DNA of 64,000 bases from Roseomonas sp. GTDB taxonomy: Bacteria; Pseudomonadota; Alphaproteobacteria; Acetobacterales; Acetobacteraceae. Numbering within the stretch: the first letter of the stretch is position 1; each line of letters opens with the position of its first letter. The position numbers were made by a program, and so were the translations under genes. The notes below the pieces were generated by a model. That model had not been told where the DNA came from, searched no databases, and saw only the letters and a list, made by a program, of their open reading frames with translations. The stretch covers positions 41,307 to 105,306 of the forward strand of contig JADCFQ010000031.1 of NCBI GenBank assembly GCA_020249435.1. Direction: 5' to 3'. Shown here in pieces: positions 28,701 through 36,356 of the stretch.

Positions 28701-29170
28701 ATCGCCTGATGGCCTATAAGGATGAATATGAAGTCGCGCGGCTGCATAGCCTGCCGGCATGGCGGGAAAGCCTGACGCGCGGCTTTGCTGGGACACAGCG
28801 CATTGAGGTTCATCTGGCGCCGCCCATCATCAGCAAGATCAATCCGGATACCGGCCTGCCGGAGAAACGCGCCTTCGGCCCCGGCATGCTGCGCGCGATG
28901 AAGCTGTTGCGCCATGGCAAGTTGCTCCGCGGCACCTGGCTTGATCCCTTCGCGCGCACCACCGAACGGCGGGAAGAACGCGCGCTGCCCCATGAATATC
29001 GCGCTGGGCTGGAAGCGTTGCTGCCGAAGCTTGCGCCGGCCACGCACAGCGCGATTTGTGATTGGGCGGAAGCCGCCGCCGGCATCAAGGGTTTTGGCCA
29101 TGTGAAGGCGCGCAACCTGAAATCCGCCCGCGCGCGCATGGCCGATATCGCCAAGGAAATCTCTGCATGA
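25769..29170 (+). CDS. Indolepyruvate ferredoxin oxidoreductase, fused alpha-beta form
   Basis: A 1133-residue TPP- and Fe-S-dependent 2-oxoacid oxidoreductase that turns aryl pyruvates (indolepyruvate and relatives) into aryl-acetyl-CoA. Order of parts: pyrimidine-binding domain from residue 20 (GFRTGGFISGYRGSPLGAFD), TPP-binding domain with CPGCPHNTSTRVPEG near 432 and GGEGSAWIGQ near 473, a cysteine cluster region (CEDCGDCSRASNC near 634), and the gamma/beta domain GVGGQGVSSMAAIL near 723. This single-chain form is common in alpha- and betaproteobacteria. ATG 25769 is preferred; it is coupled to the acyl-CoA dehydrogenase by a 4-base overlap. Confidence 0.92.
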   Translation: MGSIIRPEATLEERWEARSGPVLLTGTHALVRLPMLRQEMDAALGFRTGGFISGYRGSPLGAFDRELARQAERLRAHDVVFQPGLNEDLAATAIWGSQQVHLTPGARLDGVFGIWYGKGPGVDRSGDVLRHANSAGSAPLGGVLALAGDDPSSKSSTITSGCEYAFMDLEIPMLDPADVAEVLEYGLKGIALSRYAGTWVGMKCVADTMDATMTVLLDPALYATREPQGMPSVPDGVHIRATDPPMVQEERLRHVKLPRANAFARTNGIDRMVLDSADARFGIAVRGKAFTVLRQALAEAGISEDFARAQGLRIWKVGLAWPLDADAARGFAEGLEEILVIEDRRSFLEWQLRDALFHMDRRPRITGKRDEAGRPLLSDLNELDSAQILRALFARLPQAFRTNAMLARMAALESLAAGDQTPVHGRDPYFCPGCPHNTSTRVPEGSRALAGIGCHYLARFMNRDTDFFCQMGGEGSAWIGQEHFTSQEHIFANMGDGTYAHSGSLSVRFAVAAKANITFKILVNSAVAMTGGQTPEGEIDVPHIAAQLHGEGVGRIEIVSDDPDRHRGHPLIPAAVGFHHRARLDAVQKELRAVKGVTAIIYDQECATERRRKRKRDLAPRANRRIAINPRICEDCGDCSRASNCLAVEPIETPFGRKRRIDQSACNQDFSCVEGFCPSFVSLIGAEPARPAAITLPPLPPEPSLPAIQGEAWNLLIAGVGGQGVSSMAAILAQAAHLEGRPVRTLDFLGLAQKGGGVYAQLRIGPVGAAADQLSGARIAAGEADLLLAADMVVAHGRTARPLLGPARSTAIVNADLSPTAQFVKDTETRYDNGAMLQSLGAACREALTIPALTRVERDLGDAIYLNPFMLGFAWQRGLVPLSAEAILRAIELNGAAVERNKNAFALGRIAATETPEAPRGPETLDDMIARFAEDLKAYQSSRYANRYHDFVARIRAAEAAAVPGEERLSRAVARQLYRLMAYKDEYEVARLHSLPAWRESLTRGFAGTQRIEVHLAPPIISKINPDTGLPEKRAFGPGMLRAMKLLRHGKLLRGTWLDPFARTTERREERALPHEYRAGLEALLPKLAPATHSAICDWAEAAAGIKGFGHVKARNLKSARARMADIAKEISA

Positions 29171-30315
29171 ACGCCATCGCTTTCGACCTGTCGGAAGAAA
29201 CCCGCGCGCTGCAATCTGTCGCGCGGGATTTCGCCCGCGACGTATTGGCGCCAAAGGCGCTCCAATGGGACCGCGAACAGCATTTCCCGGTGGCGGAAAT
29301 GCGCGAAGCCGCGGCCCTTGGCATGGCAGCGCTTTATGTGCGCGAAGCATCAGGCGGTGCGGGGCTGACGCGGCTGGATGCGGCGGTGGTGTTTGAAGCG
29401 CTTGCGACCGGCTGCCCCACCATCAGCGCCTTCATGTCCATCCACAACATGGTCGCCTGGATGATTGACCGCTTCGGCAATGATGCGCAGCGCAGCGCAT
29501 GGTTGCCGAAGCTGATCAGCATGGAAGCGATCGCTTCCTATTGCCTGACGGAACCAGGCTCGGGCAGCGATGCTGCGGCGCTGAAGGCGCGTGCGGCGCG
29601 CGACAATCAGGGCTATGTGCTGAATGGCACCAAGCAATTCATCTCGGGCGCTGGCGCGTCTGACCTATACCTGACGATGCTGCGCACCGGCGGCGATGGG
29701 CCGGGCGGTGTTTCCGCGCTGCTGATCCCGAAGGAGACACCGGGCCTTTCCTTCGGCGCCAATGAACGCAAAATGGGCTGGAATGCGCAGCCGACGCGGC
29801 AGGTGATTTTTGAAGATGCGCGTGTGGGTGCTGAGGCGTTACTGGGCGCGGAAGGCCAGGGCTTCCGCTTCGCCATGGCAGGGCTGGATGGCGGGCGCTT
29901 GAATATCGCGGCCTGTTCGCTCGGCGGCGCGGAAGCCGCCCTGGATATCGCGCTGCGTTACACGCAAGAGCGCCGCGCCTTTGGCAAGGCGATCAGCGAT
30001 TTCCAGAATACGCAATTCAAGCTTGCCGATATGCGCATTGAATTGGAAGCAGCGCGCGCTTTGCTCTGGCGCGCCTGCGCCAAGCTTGATGGCGGGGAGG
30101 CTGACGCCACGATGTTCTGTGCCATGGCCAAGCGCTTCGTCACCGATACCGCATCACGCGTCGCGGATGATGCGCTGCAATTACTGGGTGGTTATGGCTA
30201 TCTCGCGGAATATGGCATCGAAAAGATTGTGCGTGATCTCCGCGTGCATCGCATTCTGGAAGGCACGAATGAGATCATGCGGCTGATTGTGGCGCGGAAG
30301 ATGCTGGCGGAGTAA
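29167..30315 (+). CDS. Acyl-CoA dehydrogenase
   Basis: A 382-residue FAD enzyme that oxidises acyl-CoA at C2-C3. Marks: YCLTEPGSGSDAAALKA near residue 121, TRQVIFEDARVGAEALLG near 209, RRAFGKAISDFQNTQFKLAD near 275, GGYGYLAEYGIEKIVRD near 342 and ILEGTNEIMRLIVARKML at the end, where the Glu is the likely catalytic base. The sequence resembles isobutyryl-/short-branched-chain dehydrogenases (ACAD8 type). Coupling with the 2-oxoacid oxidoreductase suggests joint breakdown of amino-acid-derived acyl-CoAs. Confidence 0.92.
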   Translation: MNAIAFDLSEETRALQSVARDFARDVLAPKALQWDREQHFPVAEMREAAALGMAALYVREASGGAGLTRLDAAVVFEALATGCPTISAFMSIHNMVAWMIDRFGNDAQRSAWLPKLISMEAIASYCLTEPGSGSDAAALKARAARDNQGYVLNGTKQFISGAGASDLYLTMLRTGGDGPGGVSALLIPKETPGLSFGANERKMGWNAQPTRQVIFEDARVGAEALLGAEGQGFRFAMAGLDGGRLNIAACSLGGAEAALDIALRYTQERRAFGKAISDFQNTQFKLADMRIELEAARALLWRACAKLDGGEADATMFCAMAKRFVTDTASRVADDALQLLGGYGYLAEYGIEKIVRDLRVHRILEGTNEIMRLIVARKMLAE

Positions 30316-30320
30316 GGCGC

Positions 30321-31217
30321 TCAGGCGTGCTTGCCGCGCAGCCAAGCGAGCGTCCCGCCAAGCCCCGCCACATCGGCGCGGAGCTTATCCAACCGCAGCG
30401 TGATCCCGTGGCCAACCGCCTTGCCGCCATGATGCCAAACCCGTGCCCAGGCCTCGCGCCGCGCCGCCACGTCACCCTGCATCAACGCCATGTAATGCAA
30501 GCGGCTCCAGGCCATGTGCCGCGCCTTGAAGGCGGAAAGCGCTTTCGATGGCGCGGAGGAACCGCCGCCCGCGTGATGCATCACCGCATCCGGCACCAGC
30601 ACCAGGCTGCGCCCCTTGGCGCGCGCGGCGGCGCAAATCGCATCATCCTCATAGAACAGGAAAAAGGCTTCATCGAAGCGCAGCCCCTCCGACGCGCGCA
30701 GCAATAGGCAAGCGCCGGAGAGGAATTCGGCACATAACGGCCCTTCCGGCCAGGGCTCGGCATCACGTTTACGCGCAAGCTTCCGGCGATGCAGTTGCTC
30801 CACATCCCAGGACCGGACCCGCGCGCCGGTTTCATCGCAGAGCATGGGTGCCAGGATCGCAGCATCGGGAAAGGCATCGGCGGCGGCAACCAACCGCGCA
30901 ATCGCCGCCCCATCCAAGCGCGTATCTGGGTTGGCGAGCAGCAAAAACTCCGCCTCCGCAGCATTCATCCCGATATTGCAGCCCGCGCCAAAACCAAGAT
31001 TGGCGCCATTGCGAATCACGCGCGCCCCGGCGGCTTCGGCCAATGCCGGGCTGTCATCGGCGCTTGCATTATCCACCACAATAACGCCAAGACCTGGCGG
31101 CAGCGAAGCCAACATCCCGCGCAAGGCATCAGCGCTGTTATAGGCAACGCTGACAACGCAAACCCGCGCCAAGGCTGCCGCAGTATTCAGCCTTTCAGGC
31201 TCCGCAGCCCAGCGCAA
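30321..31217 (-). CDS. Family 2 glycosyltransferase
   Basis: A GT-A fold glycosyltransferase of about 298 residues, similar to rhamnosyltransferases. It has VCVVSVAYNSADALRGML near residue 19, VDNASADDSPALAEAAGARV near 47, NLGFGAGCNIGMNAAE near 73 and the DXD-like LLANPDTRLDG near 92; FFLFYEDDAICAAARAKGRS near 186 holds the acceptor-site ED pair. No membrane helix. The start is unclear: the TTG at 31217 overlaps the aminotransferase by 31 bases, and a TTG at 31172 would also fit. It is last in a minus-strand run epimerase, aminotransferase, glycosyltransferase, which points to synthesis of a surface glycan. Confidence 0.85.
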   Translation of the reverse strand: MRWAAEPERLNTAAALARVCVVSVAYNSADALRGMLASLPPGLGVIVVDNASADDSPALAEAAGARVIRNGANLGFGAGCNIGMNAAEAEFLLLANPDTRLDGAAIARLVAAADAFPDAAILAPMLCDETGARVRSWDVEQLHRRKLARKRDAEPWPEGPLCAEFLSGACLLLRASEGLRFDEAFFLFYEDDAICAAARAKGRSLVLVPDAVMHHAGGGSSAPSKALSAFKARHMAWSRLHYMALMQGDVAARREAWARVWHHGGKAVGHGITLRLDKLRADVAGLGGTLAWLRGKHA

Positions 31218-32326
31218 ATGCGTTCCACCTGCGCATCGGTCAATTCGGGATACATGGGCAGGCTCATCACCTCCTGCGCGGCATCGGCGGTCTCGGCACA
31301 GGCGGCAGGACCCAGCGGCACGCGGCCCTGATAGGCTGGCTGCAAATGCACCGGCACCGGGTAATGGATGCCCGTGCCAATGCCCTGTTCCTTCAGCTTC
31401 GCCTGCACCGCCGCACGATCCGGCACGCGCAGCACATATTGATGAAAGACATGCTCCGCCCCTGCGCGGCGCTGCGGCGGCGCATATGGCCCACCAGCCA
31501 AAGCGGCATCATAGGCGCCAGCGATGGCGCGGCGGCGTTCATTGCCGGCATCAAGCGCCGTCAGTTTCACGCGCAATATCGCTGCCTGCACCTCATCAAG
31601 CCGCGAATTCACGCCGACCAGGTCGCTGATATAGCGTTCCTTCCAGCCATATTGCCGAATGGCCGCGATACGGTCTGCCAGCGCCTCATCATTGGTCGCC
31701 AGCACGCCACCATCACCCAAAGCGCCGAGGTTCTTGGTGGGATAAAGGCTGAAGGCGGATGCGGTGCCGAGCGTGCCAAGCTTCGCCCCATTCAGCGTCG
31801 CGCCATGGCATTGCGCGCAATCCTCGATCAAGGCGATCCCCGCGGCGCGCGTGGCTTCCAGCATCGGGTCCAGATCGCAGGCCTGGCCATAGATATGCAC
31901 CGGGATCACGGCGCGCAAAGGCGGCAGGCCGGGCGGCGGATGATCCAGCACGCTCAACAGCTCATCCGCATCCATGGTGTAGGTATCGGGATCAATATCC
32001 AGCAATAGCGGTGTCGCCCCCACCATTTCAATCGCGGCAACAGTCGCAACCGCCGTGTGGGAAACAGTGGCGACACTCATGCCCGGCCCAATGCCAAGCC
32101 CGCGCAGGATCAAGGCCAGCGCATCCGTGCCATTGGCGCAACCAATCGCGCGGCGGGTGCCAAGCCAGGAAGCGTATTCTTCCTCAAACGCCGCGCCTTC
32201 CTTGCCAAGGATATACCAGCCGCTGGCGAGCGCGCGCGCGACTGCGGCATCAATCTCGGCCTTCTGGGCGCGATAGCCGGCACCGGGATCGGCCTGGGGG
32301 ATCATGGTGATAACGGGCGCATTCAT
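31187..32326 (-). CDS. DegT/DnrJ/EryC1/StrS-family sugar aminotransferase
   Basis: A 379-residue PLP enzyme that transaminates a nucleotide keto-sugar. Marks: GKEGAAFEEEYASWLGTRRA near residue 39, CANGTDALALILRGLGI near 61, HIYGQACDLDPM near 133, EDCAQCHGA near 156 and the PLP Lys in SLYPTKNLGALGDGG near 179. ATG at 32326 is used; the in-frame extension upstream would run into the epimerase gene. It follows the epimerase by 22 bases and overlaps the glycosyltransferase, so the three act in one operon. The sugar is not identified. Confidence 0.9.
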   Translation of the reverse strand: MNAPVITMIPQADPGAGYRAQKAEIDAAVARALASGWYILGKEGAAFEEEYASWLGTRRAIGCANGTDALALILRGLGIGPGMSVATVSHTAVATVAAIEMVGATPLLLDIDPDTYTMDADELLSVLDHPPPGLPPLRAVIPVHIYGQACDLDPMLEATRAAGIALIEDCAQCHGATLNGAKLGTLGTASAFSLYPTKNLGALGDGGVLATNDEALADRIAAIRQYGWKERYISDLVGVNSRLDEVQAAILRVKLTALDAGNERRRAIAGAYDAALAGGPYAPPQRRAGAEHVFHQYVLRVPDRAAVQAKLKEQGIGTGIHYPVPVHLQPAYQGRVPLGPAACAETADAAQEVMSLPMYPELTDAQVERICAGLRSLKG

Positions 32327-32348
32327 GTCGCGTTCTTTCGTTTCAGGG

Positions 32349-33341
32349 TCACAGATAATCCGCCAGGCGCTGGCGATACCATTCAAGGGAAAGCTTCAAC
32401 CCCTGATCAAGGTCAATCGCCGGCGCCCAGCCGGTTGCCGTGCGGAAGGCGCGATCATCCGCAGCATAGGACCCGATATCAATCGGCGCCCGATCGGCAG
32501 GAAATTCGCGCAATTCATAGCTTCCCTGCCCAGCATTGGCTGAGATCAGCTTATCCGCCAAATCCAGCAGGGAAATGGGCGGGCTGCCGCCAATATTGAA
32601 GACCTGGCCCCCGACATCTTGCTTGCCCGATTGTTCGGCGGCGATCAGGAAGGCGCTGGTGACATCATCCACATAAGTCAGGTCTCGCAGCTGCGCGCCG
32701 CCCCAGACTTCAAACGCCTCATTTTCCAGCACGCGGCGGATCCAGATGCCCAGAAAGGTCTGGCGCGCATCGCGGATGCGCAGCCGCGGCCCGTAGCAAT
32801 TGGTCAGACGCAGTGACACCACTGGGCGATGCAGCACGCGGTTTTCCAGGAGCCAATATTGCTCGCCCGCCCATTTGGATACGCCATTGGCATCGGGCGG
32901 ATTGACCGGGTGGAGTTCATCCACCGGCAGGCTGCGCGGCCGGCCATAGAATTGCCGGGTGGAGGCATGTACCACGATTGCTTTCGGTGCCGCTTCACGC
33001 ATCACGCCAATCAGGCGGACCTGCGCCACGGCATTGATGGCGATATCGGCCACGGGGTCCTTCTGCCCGCCCATATGGCTGGTTTGCGCCGCCATATTGA
33101 ACAGCACATCAATGCCGTCACAAAGCGAATGCAATTCCGTGTCGCGAATATCGCCGCGCACCAGCAAGACGCCCGCCCCTTCCAGATTGCGGGCCGAGGC
33201 ACCGCCATCCGGCATCATGGCATCAAGCGCCGTGACCCGAGCCCCCATGCCGGCCAAGGCGTGGCAGAGGTTGGCGCCAAGGAAGCCAGCCCCCCCGGTC
33301 ACCAAAACCCGTTTTCCCTGCCAATAGGCTGGCGTTACCAT
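32349..33341 (-). CDS. NAD-dependent epimerase/dehydratase with Asn at the catalytic Tyr position
   Basis: A 330-residue extended short-chain dehydrogenase acting on a nucleotide sugar. The NAD loop TGGAGFLGANLCHALAG lies near residue 15, the substrate part HASTRQFYGRP near 125, LRLTNCYGPR near 176 and RQTFLGIW near 192. The family's YxxxK is here NGVSK (near 152): the Lys is present but Asn replaces the catalytic Tyr. I recall an alphaproteobacterial subgroup with NGxxK at this place, so this is probably real. The start at 33341 puts the Rossmann strand close to the N terminus; GTG and ATG codons upstream are also in frame. Confidence 0.85.
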   Translation of the reverse strand: MVTPAYWQGKRVLVTGGAGFLGANLCHALAGMGARVTALDAMMPDGGASARNLEGAGVLLVRGDIRDTELHSLCDGIDVLFNMAAQTSHMGGQKDPVADIAINAVAQVRLIGVMREAAPKAIVVHASTRQFYGRPRSLPVDELHPVNPPDANGVSKWAGEQYWLLENRVLHRPVVSLRLTNCYGPRLRIRDARQTFLGIWIRRVLENEAFEVWGGAQLRDLTYVDDVTSAFLIAAEQSGKQDVGGQVFNIGGSPPISLLDLADKLISANAGQGSYELREFPADRAPIDIGSYAADDRAFRTATGWAPAIDLDQGLKLSLEWYRQRLADYL

Positions 33342-33503
33342 GCGCGCATATCCTGAAACCAATCGCTGAATGTCATACCCCAATTGCGGCGGAATGGCGC
33401 CTGTCGCGTGGCGGATTTGCATCCGCTCATCTGCCACGCGCCAGATTCTCTGTCTTGTCGCATTTTCCGAGCCGCCAAGTGTAACCACTTGGCTTGAAAA
33501 TGC

Positions 33504-34460
33504 TTAATCCCCGGCGGGTCTGGGGCGTTTTTCCTCGCCCTCCGCCATCTGCACGCGGCGGCTGCGCATGATCTCGGCAAAGCCAAACAGCAGCAGGATC
33601 TGCCCCGCCAGCACCTGCACCCCGGTCAGCAGCCTTATGCCATCATCATGTGGGGTAAGATCGCCAAAGCCGACTGTCGCCTGCGTCACCAGGCTGAAAT
33701 AAAGCGCATCGGGAAAGCTGAGCCTGATCGGGCCGCCCGGCCCATGAAATAGCGGCAGGTGCGAAGCCCCGTCAGCGATGCGATAGAAGCAGGCAAAGGC
33801 AATCACCAGCAGACTATAGAGCGTGAGAAAGGCCATCACCGGCACGGTGATGCGGTGCAGCCTTTGCGCCAATTCCTCGGTAATCAGGGTCAGATCGCTC
33901 AGCAGCAGCACGACCGGGCGGACATAGGCTGCGACAATCACGGCAATCGCCGCCATGGCGGCGACCAGCGCCAGCCCCTGATCCATAGGCGAAAGGCGAT
34001 TGAGCGGCAGGGAAAGGCTGAAGGCCCCCACCACCCAGACCGGGATCAGCCAGCGCGCCATGCTTGGCAAATGCCCGCGATCGAAAGGCGCATCGGCCTG
34101 GGCGGCGCGGCGCAGGCTTTCCCGCCGCCACCAGACGGAGCCCAGAAAGGCCAGTACCGGCAGCAGGAACGCAACAGTATAAGGCAGGGCGGTGACCTCG
34201 GGGAAGGCGGCGCGCCCGATCACCACGAAAAGACAGGCATAAACCGCAAGCCCGGCACTGGCGCCGAAGCCGAAATGCATGCCCTGCGGGAACAGCAGGT
34301 GAAAAAAGCCAATGGCAAGCGCAGCCACCGTAATGAGCAGCAAGGGCAACAACGCACCCTCATCCGCAAGCCCGCCCGCCACCAGAAGGCCGAAGCCAAG
34401 GGTGAGGGCGGCAGCACGCAGCCAGGCTCGTGGGCCACGCGGGGCAGGGGGCGCTTTCAC
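33504..34460 (-). CDS. Two-pore-loop-type potassium channel family protein
   Basis: A 318-residue inner-membrane protein with about eight hydrophobic segments and a C-terminal ion-channel domain. The selectivity filter TVGFGD, inside SLVTQATVGFGDLTPHDDG near residue 257, and the flanking helices fit Ion_trans_2 K+ channels. The N-terminal six helices have no known sensor motif. The GTG at 34460 overlaps the ridA stop by 4 bases (GTGA); an ATG at 34496 in the same frame would give 12 more residues and overlap ridA by 40 bases. The cytoplasmic tail is short and has no RCK domain. Confidence 0.8.
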   Translation of the reverse strand: MKAPPAPRGPRAWLRAAALTLGFGLLVAGGLADEGALLPLLLITVAALAIGFFHLLFPQGMHFGFGASAGLAVYACLFVVIGRAAFPEVTALPYTVAFLLPVLAFLGSVWWRRESLRRAAQADAPFDRGHLPSMARWLIPVWVVGAFSLSLPLNRLSPMDQGLALVAAMAAIAVIVAAYVRPVVLLLSDLTLITEELAQRLHRITVPVMAFLTLYSLLVIAFACFYRIADGASHLPLFHGPGGPIRLSFPDALYFSLVTQATVGFGDLTPHDDGIRLLTGVQVLAGQILLLFGFAEIMRSRRVQMAEGEEKRPRPAGD

Positions 34461-34807
34461 GGCGCCAAGGCGACCCCAGTGATTTCCACCTTCCATCTGG
34501 GGTCCACCAAAGCTGCCTCAATCGTCATGCGGGCGGGCTTGTGGGCCGGGTCCAGCCAGCGATCCCAGGCGCGGTTCATGGCCGGCGCATCGCGGATATC
34601 AGCCAGGATCACGGTGACCGACAGCAGGGCGCGCTTATCTGTGCCGGCTTCGGCCAGCAGCGCGTCAATCTGCTTCAGGATATCGGCGGTCTGGCCTTCC
34701 GCATCGAGGGTTGCATCATCGGCGACCTGGCCGGCGAGCCAAATCAGGCCGCCCCCGATCACGGCGCCAGAGAGGCGCTGTTCCGGGGCAAGACGGGTAA
34801 TGGGCAT
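34457..34807 (-). CDS. RidA/YjgF-family protein
   Basis: A 116-residue enamine/imine deaminase-like protein. It has the RidA order: LAGQVADDATLDAEGQTADI near residue 24, then QIDALLAEAGTDKRALLSVT near 46 and AALVDPRWKVEITGVA at the end. The conserved Arg of active RidA (in the NRAWDRW / PARMTIEAALVDP region, near 94) appears to be present. AAGGAAAG precedes the ATG at 34807 by 6 bases. It is coupled to the K+ channel gene downstream. Confidence 0.88.
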   Translation of the reverse strand: MPITRLAPEQRLSGAVIGGGLIWLAGQVADDATLDAEGQTADILKQIDALLAEAGTDKRALLSVTVILADIRDAPAMNRAWDRWLDPAHKPARMTIEAALVDPRWKVEITGVALAP

Positions 34808-35186
34808 GGGCGCTTTCCTTTCGATCAAGCCTTTGGGTGGGCTTCGGTCATAGTCTAGAAGGGATTTTCGGGGACGGAAATGACGCTCGGGGCAACGAAG
34901 ATGCTTGCAAGACAGGAACAAAACAAATACAGAGAATATGAGCGTTTAAAAATACATCCTATGGTTGTATTTTTCTTTTTAAGACTCCAAAATCTCATGG
35001 AATTTTAAGCATGAGTCTATAGAATCAGTTACTTGGCGCTTTTGAAGTTAAAAATTAAGAAACCTTCCTTAAGCTCCAATTTGACTCGAAGTTTTGGTGT
35101 TTTCGTCACCAAATTTCGCTTGCTTTGGCCGGCTTGATTCATATTATTTTAACCATAGGTTGTATTGATGAGAGGTAATTCGTGTT
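34808..35186. other. AT-rich intergenic region with hairpin
   Basis: This 379-base spacer between divergent ridA and an orphan gene is strikingly AT-rich from about 34910 to 35165, unlike the rest of the window. It contains a perfect 9-bp hairpin, AAAAATACA (34948-34956) / TGTATTTTT (34966-34974), followed by a T-rich stretch. The loop and right arm (CCTATGGTTGTAT, 34958-34970) recur in near-identical form as CCATAGGTTGTAT at 35153-35165, just before the orphan gene. No gene was recognised. It may hold a promoter region or a foreign junction. Confidence 0.5.
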
Positions 35187-35834
35187 ATGAGTGAGGCCCT
35201 GCGGAGTGCTCGTAAAACCATCCGGCTCGACAATGTCGTCCGCGCCCGGCTGAAAACCTGGCCACAGCGCCCGCCGGGTGCAACCGCCCTTGCGGGTGCA
35301 TCCTGGCTCCGCGCCCGCCCGAGCGAGGGGGAGCCCATCGCCCAGCCCTATCTGAAGGTGCCAGGCTCCGACCGGATGCGCACCATCCCGGATGGGCTTT
35401 GGCTGCATTTCGGCGGCACGCCGGAAGACCCCTATGCAGATATACTGTGTATTGAAGCCTGCTCCACTTTTCAAAATTTGCTCGATAAGCGGTCCCGCTT
35501 CGCGCCCTCCACCACCTCCTTGCTCGCCTTTTGCCCCTTGCCCTGGCTGGTGGCACCCATTCAGCCGGGGGATGACACGCCGCGTTGGCGCATGATCCCG
35601 GCCTGTATCGCCGAGCCCCTTGTGGGCTTGACCCTGCCGGTGCGCGATATCCGCGTACTTTATGGCCTCCAGCGGGAACATTACACCGGCTTCGCGCGCA
35701 ATCAGGTGCCCCAGCCGCATGAGTATTTCTGCCCCATGGAGGCCTTGACCGCGCATGAGGGGCATGAAAACCCTTCCATGCGGTCCCTGATCGCGCGGGC
35801 TTCGACCTCCTCGGCCTTTATGGACCCGCCTTAG
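35187..35834 (+). CDS. Hypothetical protein, unknown function
   Basis: A 215-residue protein of no family I know. It has no signal peptide or membrane helix. The N-terminal 50 residues are basic (ARKTIRLDNVVRARLKTWPQ); the middle has GLWLHFGGTPEDPYADILCI, and aromatic and Pro-rich segments follow. DILCIEACSTFQNLLDKRS near residue 85 has a loose D-(E)-K spacing but is not enough to call a nuclease. AGAGG lies 11 bases before the ATG. The 3' end overlaps gntK by 17 bases (convergent). The AT-rich leader suggests acquisition or special regulation. Confidence 0.6.
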   Translation: MSEALRSARKTIRLDNVVRARLKTWPQRPPGATALAGASWLRARPSEGEPIAQPYLKVPGSDRMRTIPDGLWLHFGGTPEDPYADILCIEACSTFQNLLDKRSRFAPSTTSLLAFCPLPWLVAPIQPGDDTPRWRMIPACIAEPLVGLTLPVRDIRVLYGLQREHYTGFARNQVPQPHEYFCPMEALTAHEGHENPSMRSLIARASTSSAFMDPP

Positions 35835-36354
35835 GGGAGGCGATCATACCGGCGAAGGCAAGCTGGGTGAGGGCGGCCTCCACAACCTGTGCCGGGGAGG
35901 CCTGTACCGAAACCGTCACCGCATCGGCTTCCTCGGCGGGGTCTTCCAGGGTGGCGAATTGGCTTGCCATCAAGGAAGGCGGCATGAAATGGCCCTGCCG
36001 CGCGGCCTGACGCCCCGCGATCAGCGCGGGTGCGCCCGCCAGATGCAGGAACACCACATCGACATGCCCGGCGCGCAGCCGGTCCCGATAGGCGCGCCTG
36101 AGCGCCGAACAGGCTACCACCACTGGCTGCCCTGCCGTCCGCGCCGCAGCGATATGCGCCGCAATCGCATCCAGCCAGGGCCAGCGATCCTCATCCGTCA
36201 GCGGCTGGCCTGAGGCCATTTTCGCGACATTCGCCGCAGGGTGAAAGCCATCCGCATCGGCAAAGGGCCAGCCCAGCGCCTCGGCCAGCAGGGCGCCAAT
36301 GGTGGATTTGCCCGACCCCGATACCCCCATCACAATGATCGCGGCGGCGCGCAT
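35818..36354 (-). CDS. gntK: Gluconokinase
   Basis: A 178-residue kinase that phosphorylates D-gluconate to 6-phosphogluconate. The Walker A loop GVSGSGKST is at residues 10-18; ADADGFHPAANVAKMASGQP near 32 and LTDEDRWPWLDAI near 52 are gluconokinase signatures; ACSALRRAYRDRLR near 80 also fits. It starts 2 bases after the gnd stop, so substrate and product enzymes share one transcript. Confidence 0.93.
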   Translation of the reverse strand: MRAAAIIVMGVSGSGKSTIGALLAEALGWPFADADGFHPAANVAKMASGQPLTDEDRWPWLDAIAAHIAAARTAGQPVVVACSALRRAYRDRLRAGHVDVVFLHLAGAPALIAGRQAARQGHFMPPSLMASQFATLEDPAEEADAVTVSVQASPAQVVEAALTQLAFAGMIASPKAGP

Positions 36355-36356
36355 GG

